A stretch of 64,000 nucleotides of DNA from Sporosarcina sp. FSL K6-3457 (GTDB taxonomy: Bacteria > Bacillota > Bacilli > Bacillales_A > Planococcaceae). Shown one piece after another: positions 8,719 through 18,062 of this stretch. Position 1 is the first letter of the stretch. Each line of letters opens with the position of its first letter. The notes under the pieces were generated by a model, which was not told where the DNA came from, ran no database searches, and saw only the letters and a list, made by a program, of their open reading frames with translations. The translations under genes and the position numbers were made by a program. The stretch covers positions 3,985,501 to 4,049,500 of the forward strand of contig NZ_JBBOWX010000001.1 of assembly GCF_038007285.1 (NCBI RefSeq), read 5' to 3'.

Positions 8719-8759
8719 CGATTCTCACATATAAATAGTGTTTGTACAAATGAACTGAA

Positions 8760-10169
8760 TTAAAATGGTCCCCATCCAATGAGTACACCTATTACTAACA
8801 TAATTACTGCTATTACGTTCCATATAATAAAGAGAGGCAACATCCATTTTACCCATTTACTCCATGGGACCCCTGCAACAGCAAGGCTCGCCATTAAAAC
8901 GCCTGATGTCGGGAAAATACTATTCGTTAAACCGTCCCCAAATTGGAATGCTTGTACAGCAACTTGACGAGTAATACCAATCATATCTGCCAACGGAGAC
9001 AAAATCGGCATAACAATCATCGCCGAGCCACTTCCTGATGGAATTACAAAGTTAAGAGCAGTATTGGCCACAAACATGCCCAGTGCAGCGAATATAGGTG
9101 ACATCGTTTCCAATGGAATGGCAAGAGCGTATACAGCTGTATCTAAAATATGTGCATTCTCCATTACAATGAGGATGGCTCTTGCTACGCCTATAATCAT
9201 AGCACCATAGACTAGTTTTTGGCATCCTTCCAAAAATACAATCGCAACTTTATTATAATTCATTCCCGCTATTACCCCAGAAACAAGTCCGATAATGATA
9301 AAGAATGCGGCCATATGGTCTATTGTCCAGCCAAATTGAACCGTCGCAAAAACGAAGAAAAGTAAGGCTAGACCAACAAAACTTAAGATTAGTTTGTGTC
9401 GGGCAGTGAAAGGAGCTGTTAACTCTTCACTTGAATCCTCAGAATTATCCAAGATGCCAATTAAGCTTTTTGACGGATCAGCCAAAATACCTTTCGCATA
9501 TCTCCAGGTATAGTAAATCGTTATGCCGACGATAATGACAAATACGATAACCCTGAACAACATTCCCGAAAACAATGGAAGGCCAGCAATTGAATGAGCA
9601 ATCCCAACTGTATAAGGATTTAAAAAGCCTACATTGAAACCCGCAAACGTCGCTCCAAATGTAATGGCGACCGCAACGATTGCATCAAGTCGAAGTGCTC
9701 TCGCGATGATGATACCAATCGCCACGAATGGAATAACCGAGTTTGCAACTGCACCGATAGCCCCACCTAATGCAAACAAAGTAGAAATAACAGCGATGAG
9801 CCAAAATTCCTTGCCTTGCATTTTATCTACTGCTTTTAAGATTCCACCTCTAATCGCCCCGGTACGTTCAATGACTTCAAATGCCCCACCCGCAAAAAGG
9901 ACAAGAAAAATTAAACTACCGGATTGAACCATACCAGATTGCAAGGCTAAAAAAATGTCCATAAATCCAGCAGGATTCCTTTCTACTTGTTCATAAGAGT
10001 CCGCTACCACTCTTTCAACGCCATCTACAGCCACACGCTCAAATGAGCCTGCGGGTGTAATATAAGTTGCGAGAACAGCTATTAATAAGACGAGAAAAAG
10101 AATTACGTAAGTATCGGGCATTTCCCATTTTCTTTTGACTTGTTTATTGTCCCCTATTTTTGAATTCAT
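8760..10169 (-). CDS. YfcC/DcuC-type membrane permease
   Basis: A 469-residue integral membrane protein with about 11-12 helices. The WEMPDTYVILFLVLLIA start, the YITPAGSFER motif after TM1, AVANSVIPFVAIGI near residue 140, FVIPSGSGSAMIVMPIL near residue 375 and DGLTNSIFPTSGVLMASL near 412 are typical of the YfcC branch of the DcuC/AbgT-like carriers. Substrates in this family are poorly defined (dicarboxylates, basic amino acids, peptides). GGAGGG lies 14 nt before the ATG. It sits 35 bp after the M20 amidohydrolase in the same direction, which suggests import of an acylated or conjugated amino acid that the enzyme then cleaves; that link is an inference. Confidence 0.82.
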   Translation of the reverse strand: MNSKIGDNKQVKRKWEMPDTYVILFLVLLIAVLATYITPAGSFERVAVDGVERVVADSYEQVERNPAGFMDIFLALQSGMVQSGSLIFLVLFAGGAFEVIERTGAIRGGILKAVDKMQGKEFWLIAVISTLFALGGAIGAVANSVIPFVAIGIIIARALRLDAIVAVAITFGATFAGFNVGFLNPYTVGIAHSIAGLPLFSGMLFRVIVFVIIVGITIYYTWRYAKGILADPSKSLIGILDNSEDSSEELTAPFTARHKLILSFVGLALLFFVFATVQFGWTIDHMAAFFIIIGLVSGVIAGMNYNKVAIVFLEGCQKLVYGAMIIGVARAILIVMENAHILDTAVYALAIPLETMSPIFAALGMFVANTALNFVIPSGSGSAMIVMPILSPLADMIGITRQVAVQAFQFGDGLTNSIFPTSGVLMASLAVAGVPWSKWVKWMLPLFIIWNVIAVIMLVIGVLIGWGPF

Positions 10170-10204
10170 CCTACTATCCCTCCATTTGTGTAATTATAGG
10201 AAAA

Positions 10205-11383
10205 TCAGTGATTTAGTAACTTAAAGGCTGCATGGACAAACATATTTACTCCATTCTTTAAAGCGCTTTCATCTATATCGAAACGAGGATGATGATGGGG
10301 ATAATCGGTACCCAAATCTCTATTCCCTGATCCTGTAAAGAAGAATGTGCCTGGCGCTTTCCCCAGGAAAGCAGAAAAATCTTCGCCGCCCATATTCGGT
10401 TTCATCTGCGCCAATGCCTGGTCTCCCCATAGTTCACGCACAGTTTCTTCAATGACATAGGTTGTTTTTTCATCGTTTATGACGGGATCAGGACCGTTAT
10501 TGTAGGAAAAAGTATAGGAGGCACCATGCGCTTCGGTAATCCCTTTTACAATACGTTCCATCAACTCGTGGATGATGATGCGTTGTTCAGTGCTAAAAAG
10601 ACGGACTGTACCAGCTAATTCAACAGAATCAGGAATGATATTCAAAGCAGAGCCACCTGCAAACTTGGTAACGGAAAGGACTACACTATCCAATGGATCT
10701 ACTTTCCGGGAGACAATATGCTGTAAGTTGCTAACGACTTGTGCGCCAATGGCAATCGCATCGATAGTCTGATGTGGCAGGCCAGCATGTCCTCCGAGAC
10801 CGATAATTGTAATTGTGAACGTATCGGGTGAGGACATTACAGGTCCGGACAAGACACCGAATTTCCCCGTTTCAATGGGTGACCAGAGATGAGCCCCAAT
10901 GACCATGTCGACCCCATTCATTACACCTTCACGCACCATTTCTTGGGCACCACCCGGAGCTAACTCTTCGGCATGTTGGAATAAGAAACGGATTTCGCCT
11001 TTGATTCGATGCTGAAAGGATGAAAGGATCTTCGCCGTCCCTAGCAGGATGGCTGTATGACCATCATGACCACAAGCATGCATGATGCCTGCATTTTTGG
11101 ATGAAAATGATAGTGAATTTTCTTCTTGGATGGGTAAAGCGTCGATATCCGCGCGAATCGCCAACGTTTTCCCTGGCTGGGACCCAATAAGACGTGCCAT
11201 TACACTTGTTTTTGTGGGGCGGGAAATTTCTAGATTATCGAAAGACTGAAGAGTTTCATAAATAAATTGAGCTGTTTTATCCTCCTGAAAGGACAGCTCC
11301 GGATACTCATGAAGATATCTACGCCAACCAATTACTTCATCTTGAATTTCTTCAACCAAATTACTAAATTCTGTATTCCTCAA
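10205..11383 (-). CDS. M20-family amidohydrolase (N-acyl-amino-acid or hippurate hydrolase type)
   Basis: A 392-residue M20D peptidase. Metal-binding and catalytic motifs: HACGHDGHTAILLG near residue 83, HAEELAPGGAQEM near 117, and GGEDFSAFLGKAPG near 335, with a dimerisation domain between. Such enzymes deacylate N-acyl amino acids or open hippurate-like conjugates in the cytosol. The start is the TTG at 11383, because AGGAGG ends 7 nt upstream; the frame is open to an ATG at 11443 that has no ribosome site. It lies upstream of the YfcC-type permease in a likely operon and downstream of the regulator 11531-12835, from which it is separated by a terminator. Confidence 0.85.
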   Translation of the reverse strand: MRNTEFSNLVEEIQDEVIGWRRYLHEYPELSFQEDKTAQFIYETLQSFDNLEISRPTKTSVMARLIGSQPGKTLAIRADIDALPIQEENSLSFSSKNAGIMHACGHDGHTAILLGTAKILSSFQHRIKGEIRFLFQHAEELAPGGAQEMVREGVMNGVDMVIGAHLWSPIETGKFGVLSGPVMSSPDTFTITIIGLGGHAGLPHQTIDAIAIGAQVVSNLQHIVSRKVDPLDSVVLSVTKFAGGSALNIIPDSVELAGTVRLFSTEQRIIIHELMERIVKGITEAHGASYTFSYNNGPDPVINDEKTTYVIEETVRELWGDQALAQMKPNMGGEDFSAFLGKAPGTFFFTGSGNRDLGTDYPHHHPRFDIDESALKNGVNMFVHAAFKLLNH

Positions 11384-11502
11384 TGTGTTACCTCCTAAGA
11401 TTCGATTAAAACTCAATTTCGGACCATTAACGGTTATAGCCATTATTATATACGAAGCCCCTCGGTTCAGTCTAGTGTTAATTTTCTAACTTTGAAGAAA
11501 AC

Positions 11503-11532
11503 AAAAAAAGACAAGATAAAGAATATCTTGTC
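11503..11532 (-). terminator. Terminator after the winged-helix regulator
   Basis: GACAAGATA-TTCT-TATCTTGTC-type hairpin at 11510-11532, starting within the TGA stop codon, followed on the minus strand by a T7 run (11503-11509). Confidence 0.85.
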
Positions 11533-12835
11533 ATAACATGATTTGATAAATTTTTCTTGGTCTCCCTCTTGGATGGAGGGTTTCTTCGGCAACTACTTGC
11601 GCCAATCCTTTCGCCTCAAGCTCAGTCAAAATTCTGCGCGCGCTGCGTGGCATGATTTTCATATAGCTGGCTAAGTCATGGGCACTTATTTCCATTTTCC
11701 CGATTTTTCTTAGAATAGATTCCAGTTTACTCAACGTGACGACGCTTAATGAGGTTTGTTGGCTTAACGCTTGTAATTTCTCTGGGGCAATTCCATAGAT
11801 GATTTGTTCAGGTTGCCCAAGTGGCCCCGTAATTGTTTTATCATCAAAAACGACCATCCATGAGCCCTTGTCATAGTCCTTGGCATGCAATAAGGCGATT
11901 CCTGCATTAATTTCCGCTTCATAGGCAGTTTGTCCAATCCCAATTCCACATGTAACAGTATTTTCTCCAGTAAGCTGAAGAACTGTCTGATCTGGAGTGA
12001 CCGTGAATTCTTTAGTAATTTCTTGCAAGGGTCCGCGTGTTGTAAATATCATATAACGTCCTGGACCAGCTGACTTGAGCGAACCATTTATCTTCTTTGT
12101 ATATTCCAATAGTTTTTCAGTCATTTTGATTTCAACTTTATGGATTTCATCTGTTGAAAAAGTGTCCTTTGTTAAGCTGGAAAAAGAATCGAATTCAATC
12201 ATCTGTACTGCAATTTGTGATTCTTTAAAGTGCAAAGTCTCATCTGTTTGTCGAATAAGTGCCAATGTCGAAATGATTGCAGATTGTGCCGGAAGGACCC
12301 GAAACGCAGGTACACCAAGAGCGATGAGTGCGTGTTGGGCATTTTTCAGACAAGTGACTGCAGCTTGCGTCTTTCCTTCTTTCCATAGATCATAGTGGTA
12401 CTGCACCACTTCATCTGTAGGGATCTCTTCTTCGTAGTGTTTTAAGAAACCGGGTTTAAAATCAATCTCTGATTCTAGGAAAATCCGTTCCAGTTCAGCA
12501 GGATTGAATGTATCAAAGCTTAATTGGCTAAACGGAATCTTTTGTTGATAAGCAATATGCAATAACGTTCTATAGAGACTAGATCCGGAAGAAGGTACAT
12601 AAAACATGGGCTGTGAGATGCCAGACCATTTCTTGGCGTATCCATAGGGAATTTGCCCAGAAAATAGCCACATATCCACATCGTCCATGTTCGCAGTCAA
12701 TTTTTCTATAATTTCATCATCCTGCCAATAAGAAATAGATATGCAACTAAATTCAGGAAATTGTACAATCACCGATTGCATAATTTCTAAGGAATCCTCC
12801 GCACCGAACAAGCCCAATCGAATTTTCTTCACCAT
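11531..12835 (-). CDS. Transcriptional regulator with sensory region and C-terminal winged helix
   Basis: A 434-residue soluble protein not assigned to a named family. The N-terminal third (MVKKIRLGLFGAEDSLE, about 1-140) has alternating beta/alpha character like a periplasmic-binding-like sensor fold. The middle (about 215-350) contains VTCGIGIGQTAYEAEINAG and DKGSWMVVFDD, which resemble a degenerate nucleotide-cyclase/GGDEF-like or GTP-cyclohydrolase-III fold lacking the catalytic GGDEF loop. The C-terminus (about 370-434; ISAHDLASYMKIMPRSARR, then HPRGRPRKIYQI) is a winged helix. AAAGGTGG precedes the ATG at 12835. Being upstream of the amidohydrolase/permease pair, it probably controls them. 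Confidence 0.6.
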   Translation of the reverse strand: MVKKIRLGLFGAEDSLEIMQSVIVQFPEFSCISISYWQDDEIIEKLTANMDDVDMWLFSGQIPYGYAKKWSGISQPMFYVPSSGSSLYRTLLHIAYQQKIPFSQLSFDTFNPAELERIFLESEIDFKPGFLKHYEEEIPTDEVVQYHYDLWKEGKTQAAVTCLKNAQHALIALGVPAFRVLPAQSAIISTLALIRQTDETLHFKESQIAVQMIEFDSFSSLTKDTFSTDEIHKVEIKMTEKLLEYTKKINGSLKSAGPGRYMIFTTRGPLQEITKEFTVTPDQTVLQLTGENTVTCGIGIGQTAYEAEINAGIALLHAKDYDKGSWMVVFDDKTITGPLGQPEQIIYGIAPEKLQALSQQTSLSVVTLSKLESILRKIGKMEISAHDLASYMKIMPRSARRILTELEAKGLAQVVAEETLHPRGRPRKIYQIML

Positions 12836-13271
12836 ACGGAACCACCTTTCACTATACAACTATAGCAGATATAGGGATTTCGACTTTTTACAAACGAAAA
12901 GAAGCAACCGCCCCTGCTATAGGGTTTAACAGTTACTTCTTGCTTTACAACGAGACGAATCGCTTCTCTTATCGGCTGTATGCACTTGGCTAATCCTTTA
13001 GCCACTTGAACTCGTTACACTATTGAACCCTTAACTTATTATAGATGGCGTATGTAAAGAAATCAATTTACTAAAGCGATTGTTGGCCAACCAGTGTTGT
13101 TCCATCCGCCAATAGGGATGCGGCGAAATCGCATCCCTTTACATAAAAAACAGCACGGTGATTGTATAGAAGTCGTTCAATCTAAAGCGAACCAAAGCTA
13201 CTATACACAGAGTACCTAGTGTTTGATTAAGTTACTTTTTGGTTAATCAACAGGCGTAGTTTTTATTATCA
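12836..13271. other. Gene-poor spacer with one strong hairpin
   Basis: No plausible coding sequence. An 8-bp perfect stem, GGGATGCG/CGCATCCC at 13115-13137, is followed by TTTACATAAAAAA, a weak terminator-like signal on the plus strand. An imperfect TTGATTAA...TTAATCAA pair lies near 13224-13251. Nothing else could be supported. Confidence 0.4.
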
Positions 13272-14903
13272 TTAGTCTCTGATAGCTCGCGAGCTTCCAT
13301 TCATGACAAACATACTTTTCACAAGTGTTTCTAACATGACAGGCATTTCAACAAATGCGCTATCGACATGCAAACGTTCTGTTCGTTGGTGTGCGTCCTT
13401 TCCAAAAGGCCCGACGTTCAGCACTGGCGCCTTCAGCTTAGCCATGTCCGCAAAAGGAATACTGTACGTATCGCCCCATACCGGTGTATTGCTTTCAAAT
13501 GCAGCCCAGCCGTTTGTATCATCTTCGTAATTGACATAACTCAAGTCGCAAATACCATTGAAATAATGGATTTGTTCAACTGTGTTATCAAATGTTTTCG
13601 CTGACTCCTTCATCAACTCAATGGACTGTATAACAAGTGGGTTATCCGACGAGTTAATGGCAGGATAATATGGCGGTGCATATAACAACACGGTTGCCGG
13701 CGCAAGTTCCTGACACTGAATCATTAGGTTATCGACGATGCGTAGCGATTTTTCACGGTCATCCCAGTCATCATTTTGGAGTACTTCTTGTTTCCAACGT
13801 TCGACTTCTTCTTGACCGAGTTTTTGTATGGCATGTTCTAGGAGTTGCTCGTAGCGTAACACCCTTACATCTCCTATACCTGCCACTTGCTCTCGATCAC
13901 AAATAATTTTATAGCTATCGTTGCAAGCAGCCATCGCCTCATTGGCCACTTGTTCAAACAAATCCATTACTTCAGCCGCAGTGCGTTTTAATAGAAAGAC
14001 ATTATACAATGCCACGGCACGGTACGGCGTTTGTGTTGAATATTGCAACTTCAAATCTTTTTGCTGCAACGAGACCGGTAATGGCGTGCTCTCTCCTAAA
14101 TCTGTTTCGCGGAACAATTCATTCCACTCCATACGCTGCGTCAAAAAGGATGCGATATAGTTTGCAGTCATGCCTTTCATCGGCTCACCAACATGCGTTT
14201 CCTTACCATAAAACAATGCGGCCGGCATAATTTTCCCAATAGTCCCTGAGTATACATACTCTGCAATATCCATCGGTTTTTGAGAAAAGGAAGGCTCACT
14301 ATTTAAAAATAGTTTGTACGTTAGCCCTTGCTCCTCACGAATACGGACGAGTTCCGTCACCGCAGCGCGCATACCCGCAGAGTTCACTTCTTCATCAGGA
14401 ACTGTCACCAACATTAGATTGATTGGCCATTTTTCGATGCTTGCTTTTTCAATTAGTTGCATATGAAGGGCCAAGCCCATTTTCATATCCATCGTGCCGC
14501 GACCAAACAAATACTTGCCCGATTCTAGGTCGATACGTGCCGCTTCCGGTAAATCTTCCATATGTTCCAATAGTTTTTTCGTCAGCTCTTCAGGGGAAAA
14601 AGCCAGTGGCTCCAACACGCCATACTCTTCCGTCCACACCGTATCAAAATGGCTAATAAGCACAATTGTCTCAGTTGCCTGCGGATGCTTGTACAAAGCC
14701 GTGACAAGCTGCCTCCCCAAACCAGCATCATGTAATTCTAAATAGCTCGGATTGTCACGGAAGTACGTCAACTCTTTCAACTTCCCCGCAACTTTCGGTG
14801 CAAACGTTCGCTCTCCCTCCGTTAATGTCCGACTATCCCAACTGACGAGTTCACATAACAATGATCGAAGCGTCGAAGATGTTCCCCATTTCAGTTCATT
14901 CAT
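13272..14903 (-). CDS. RocB-like M20-family peptidase
   Basis: A 543-residue protein matching RocB of arginine-utilisation regions in length and motifs: LISHFDTVWTEEYG near residue 83, FGRGTMDMKMGLALHMQL near 133 and VTVPDEEVNSAGMRAAV near 167 supply the two-metal M20 ligands. A conserved C-terminal part contains NGICDLSYVNYEDD and VLNVGPFGKDAHQRTERL. RocB is implicated in arginine/ornithine catabolism but its reaction is not established. ATG start at 14903; AAAGGAGAATTAGT lies immediately upstream. It stands alone, 436 bp downstream of the winged-helix regulator gene, and the divergent IclR regulator may control it. Confidence 0.82.
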   Translation of the reverse strand: MNELKWGTSSTLRSLLCELVSWDSRTLTEGERTFAPKVAGKLKELTYFRDNPSYLELHDAGLGRQLVTALYKHPQATETIVLISHFDTVWTEEYGVLEPLAFSPEELTKKLLEHMEDLPEAARIDLESGKYLFGRGTMDMKMGLALHMQLIEKASIEKWPINLMLVTVPDEEVNSAGMRAAVTELVRIREEQGLTYKLFLNSEPSFSQKPMDIAEYVYSGTIGKIMPAALFYGKETHVGEPMKGMTANYIASFLTQRMEWNELFRETDLGESTPLPVSLQQKDLKLQYSTQTPYRAVALYNVFLLKRTAAEVMDLFEQVANEAMAACNDSYKIICDREQVAGIGDVRVLRYEQLLEHAIQKLGQEEVERWKQEVLQNDDWDDREKSLRIVDNLMIQCQELAPATVLLYAPPYYPAINSSDNPLVIQSIELMKESAKTFDNTVEQIHYFNGICDLSYVNYEDDTNGWAAFESNTPVWGDTYSIPFADMAKLKAPVLNVGPFGKDAHQRTERLHVDSAFVEMPVMLETLVKSMFVMNGSSRAIRD

Positions 14904-15108
14904 ACTAATTCTCCTTTAGTTGCACATACTTTTCCACCTACCGGAAAACACTTCCGCAATACGGAAAGTCTATATGTAAAATATATTCTTTTCGTGCTAC
15001 AATGTCAATGTATTTAGAATAATTCAGAATAAGATCAATTGCGTCTTGGCATAATTGTGTTGGAATTTTGAACTCCCTCTGATTGAAAAATGCTCTTCTG
15101 GCATTCAT

Positions 15109-15156
15109 CCCCTACTAAGGAGAAATGGAACTAAATTTCTCCCCTATAGAAGTGGG
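15109..15156. repeat. Long imperfect hairpin, possible insertion-element scar
   Basis: GGAGAAAT (15119-15126) and ATTTCTCC (15135-15142) form a perfect 8-bp stem around an 8-nt loop. The stem continues imperfectly outward (CTA/TAG, then CCCC with GGG at 15154-15156). Read on the minus strand, the segment starting GAAGTCCCACTTCTATAG resembles the right-end stem-loop of IS200/IS605-type elements, but no tnpA or tnpB remnant is nearby. It lies in the 334-bp gap between the RocB-like gene and the IclR gene. Confidence 0.35.
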
Positions 15157-15237
15157 ACTTCTGCTGAATCAAGTTAAACTCACTTTTTACAATAATTAAT
15201 TTCACAAAACTTATTTTTAAGACAGGCGGTGTTGTAA

Positions 15238-15984
15238 ATGCAATCAATTGACCGTGCCATGGCCATAACAAGTGTCTTGGCAACGCACATGACAGACAAT
15301 GGCATATCCATTTCAGACCTTTCCAAAGAATGTGAGTTACCCCTTAGCACCATGCATAGATTGTTAAAAGCAATGATTAAACAAGGTATGGTAGAGCAGG
15401 ATGCACATACAAAATGTTATCGACTCGGGACCATTTGGCTGGAATATGGTTTACAAGTGTATGATTCGATGGACTACGTCAATAAAATAAGGCCCGAGTT
15501 AGAACGCTTGATGAGAGGCGTAGATGAGAGTGTTTATCTTAGTAAGCCATCGGGATTGGAAGCGATTATTATTGAAAGAATTGATAGTGAAAACAATCCC
15601 ATACGGATCTACGACCAACTTGGTTTACGCATCCCCATGCATATCGGGGCGGCCAATAAAGCGATGCTTGCCAATATGCCGACTGTAAAATCGAACGCCA
15701 TATTAAAAGAACTCTTACCGATTGAACAGTTACCTGTAATGGAGGTCGCACTTAAAAAAATAAAAAAACAAGGATATGCAATAAGCCATGGGGAGAAAAC
15801 AGAAGGTACTTCCTCTGTCGCTGTGGCTGTTCGAGATGGGCTAGGAGAAGTCGTAGGTGCAGTTAGTATAGGGTTTGTTAGTTTTAATCTCACGGAAAGT
15901 CGGATGGAGTTTCTTATTGAAAAAGCGATAGAGACGGGTAAACGCATATCGGAGAAACTAGGGTCTACTGTGGCTCAAGACTAA
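15238..15984 (+). CDS. IclR-family transcriptional regulator
   Basis: A 248-residue regulator. An N-terminal winged helix (residues 1-65; GISISDLSKECELPLSTMHRL) precedes an IclR effector-binding domain (about 75-245; IPMHIGAANKAMLANM, GYAISHGEKTEGTSSVAVAV, GAVSIGFVSF). Family members bind small metabolites of catabolic pathways and act as repressors or activators. GGCGGTG lies about 7 nt before the ATG; the site is weak. It is divergent from the RocB-like gene 335 bp away, which is its most likely target in the window. Confidence 0.88.
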   Translation: MQSIDRAMAITSVLATHMTDNGISISDLSKECELPLSTMHRLLKAMIKQGMVEQDAHTKCYRLGTIWLEYGLQVYDSMDYVNKIRPELERLMRGVDESVYLSKPSGLEAIIIERIDSENNPIRIYDQLGLRIPMHIGAANKAMLANMPTVKSNAILKELLPIEQLPVMEVALKKIKKQGYAISHGEKTEGTSSVAVAVRDGLGEVVGAVSIGFVSFNLTESRMEFLIEKAIETGKRISEKLGSTVAQD

Positions 15985-16048
15985 GCTAGTCATCCGGGTT
16001 GAATGAAAGACTTCATCGACACCGCTTCAGCGCTAGTTTATACAACGC

Positions 16049-16087
16049 AAAAACGACACTCCGTATAAATAATACGAGTGTCGTTTT
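16049..16087. terminator. Bidirectional terminator between iclR-type gene and uppP
   Basis: AAAACGACACTC and GAGTGTCGTTTT form a 12-bp stem with inner GTAT/ATAC pairing. It carries a T-rich 3' flank on the plus strand and, by symmetry, a T-run on the minus strand. Confidence 0.88.
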
Positions 16088-16093
16088 AATTTC

Positions 16094-16921
16094 TTATAAA
16101 AAAATAATAATCGCCAACACAGCGGCCAAAACAAGTCTGTAAATCGCGAATGGCATGAGCTTGACGCGTGTAATAAGTTTCAAGAAGAAACGGATAGAAA
16201 TGAGTGCGAAGATAAATGCACTGATGAATCCAACGATGTAAAAGGACAGATCATCCATTGAAAGCTCTTCCCAGTTTTTCATCACCGACACAAGGCTTGC
16301 GCCTGCCATAATCGGAACCGCCATAATGAAGGTAAAATCGGCAGCCGTCTTATGATTCATGCCAAACAGCACACCACCTGAAATCGTTGCACCAGAACGT
16401 GAAAAGCCTGGCCATAGTGACAAACACTGTACAAGACCGACTGTGAACGCCTGCTTGTATGTAATTTGGTCCAATGTGTTAACCCATGGTTTTTTTGGAC
16501 CGAATTTATCAGCTACAATCATTAGAATAGAACCTGCAACTAATGCAAATATTACCGTTTCTACACCTGAAAGTTGTTCGTCAATTAAATCCTTCAGTGC
16601 AAAGCCAATAATGACCGCGGGTAGCATCCCAATAATAACATGCAGTAAATTGAAGCTCGAATTCATTTTTTGTCCGTCAATCTTATACAGCCCTACCAAA
16701 CTGAGTAGACGCTTCCAAAAGACGATAACAACGGCTAAAATCGAACCTAATTGAATCACAATCTTAAATGTGAAAGCCGAACGGTCTCCAAGAAAATCCT
16801 TTGTCTTCAGCCACATATCATCAACAATAATCAAATGCCCTGTTGAGGATACCGGAGCAAACTCCGTCATTCCTTCAACAAACCCAAGAATTAACGCCTT
16901 AATCAAATCAAATAACTCCAT
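16094..16921 (-). CDS. uppP: Undecaprenyl-diphosphatase UppP (BacA)
   Basis: A 275-residue polytopic membrane enzyme that dephosphorylates undecaprenyl diphosphate to recycle the lipid carrier of cell-wall synthesis; excess confers bacitracin resistance. The catalytic signatures are present: EGMTEFAPVSSTGHLIIVDD near residue 16 and the GFSRSGATISGGVLFGM phosphate-binding motif near 168, with about eight membrane helices. The length is standard. ATG at 16921; a weak AAAGAGAG lies about 10 nt upstream. It is the last gene before the AT-rich toxin island and is convergent with the IclR gene. Confidence 0.93.
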   Translation of the reverse strand: MELFDLIKALILGFVEGMTEFAPVSSTGHLIIVDDMWLKTKDFLGDRSAFTFKIVIQLGSILAVVIVFWKRLLSLVGLYKIDGQKMNSSFNLLHVIIGMLPAVIIGFALKDLIDEQLSGVETVIFALVAGSILMIVADKFGPKKPWVNTLDQITYKQAFTVGLVQCLSLWPGFSRSGATISGGVLFGMNHKTAADFTFIMAVPIMAGASLVSVMKNWEELSMDDLSFYIVGFISAFIFALISIRFFLKLITRVKLMPFAIYRLVLAAVLAIIIFL

Positions 16922-17979
16922 ATGTTTTTACACTCTCTTTCTACGGGAATAACTAGTACTCCTCTAACTTTACTAAATACCTAATATAAGTGCAAACCAA
17001 CTAACAAAGAGTAGACGCTATTGAATGAGTAAATGTTTCTTTGTCTCCAGTCATTTTACGCAATCCATTCCATTGTTATGACTTTTCATTACTCATTAGA
17101 TTTGTGGATAACTTTTCAATCCACCTAGTTACCCACAATCATCCGTGCATAACTTCTGGAATTGTTTATACTTTCCGAATTTTCTCTTCAAAATTACTTT
17201 TAGATGTTACTAAGTCCATTTCCTCCAAAAAGATATCCACAATCCTCTTGCAAATTAATTCCACACCGCAGCCCCAGACCATATATAGTCCTCAGTCTAG
17301 TAAATTATATTTATAAAATATTACCAAATTTCATTCACTAAAGTACTAATCATTTGGTTGATTATTAAAGTCAAAGTTATTAATGCAAAAAGGACTCCAT
17401 CATTACGTCCGTTCATGTTACTACGATTTTGCCATGCGAGTACGATATAGCGGTAACGCATATTCGTCGTGCAGCTAATCAATCCATTATATGAACGGCC
17501 TTGAAACTCTTTTTTGGAGTTTCAAAGCATTGTATTCTTCCTTCTATTTCGAAAAAATTGCGGATTATTGCGGGAAATTTGCGGTGTGAAATTTTATAGC
17601 CTATGTTAAGGTTATTTGTAAGCAGCTGCTGTAATGTATTAGGGATTTATCTTTATCCTCATACTGTTTTGATGGCCATCGAGATTTGCAAACGCTAAAA
17701 AATATGTAGAGCTTCCTTTCCATTTTTTACACGTGACAAGAATGGAAAGGAATATCAAGTACACCTTAGAATCACTTGAATTGAAGCCCTTTATTAAGAT
17801 GCTTAAGGTGCGAAAGTTGAGTTATTAACCCCGACCCATTTATAACAGAGTTTTACGGATTTTAGTGTATTTTCAAACTTCAATTTAGGAGTTTTTATAA
17901 AATTTTGTATGAAAATGACCATAATAAAAAAAGAAGTGATATAACGAAATTATGAAAGGTGGATATTTTCCTGGAAGTA
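16922..17979. other. AT-rich non-coding stretch with DnaA-box-like cluster and hairpins
   Basis: About 1.05 kb with no convincing gene. At 17103-17241 there are four DnaA-box-like 9-mers: TGTGGATAA (17103, perfect complement of TTATCCACA), TTACCCACA (17129), CGTGCATAA (17144) and ATATCCACA (17233), the last three each one base off the TTATNCACA consensus. A GAAACTC/GAGTTTC hairpin lies near 17503-17524. A 10-bp perfect stem CCTTTCCATT/AATGGAAAGG with a 16-nt loop spans 17715-17750. Base composition turns strongly AT-rich towards 18000. Confidence 0.45.
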
Positions 17980-18008
17980 TTGTGTTTCATGTAAATTACA
18001 TCTATAAA
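17980..18008 (+). promoter_or_regulatory. Putative promoter with palindromic operator for the toxin cassette
   Basis: TTGTGT (17980-17985) and TATAAA (18003-18008) are 17 bp apart, a sigma-A-like pair. The spacer contains the 13-bp palindrome ATGTAAATTACAT (17989-18001), well placed to be a repressor site. The subtilase ATG follows 54 bp after the -10. Confidence 0.45.
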
Positions 18009-18062
18009 ATCTCTTATGAACTATAGACCATTATGTGTACATTGCGAGGAAATTATTTTAAA

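Noticed and set aside
8600..8788. 62-residue minus-strand frame between the permease and ykoG-like genes
   Set aside because: It covers the yhfI remnant and terminator hairpin and has no ribosome site.
17321..17465. Short minus-strand frame ending NDGVLFALITLTLIINQ and a few further residues
   Set aside because: Hydrophobic end looks peptide-like, but no ribosome site or convincing start, and the surrounding DNA is AT-rich non-coding.
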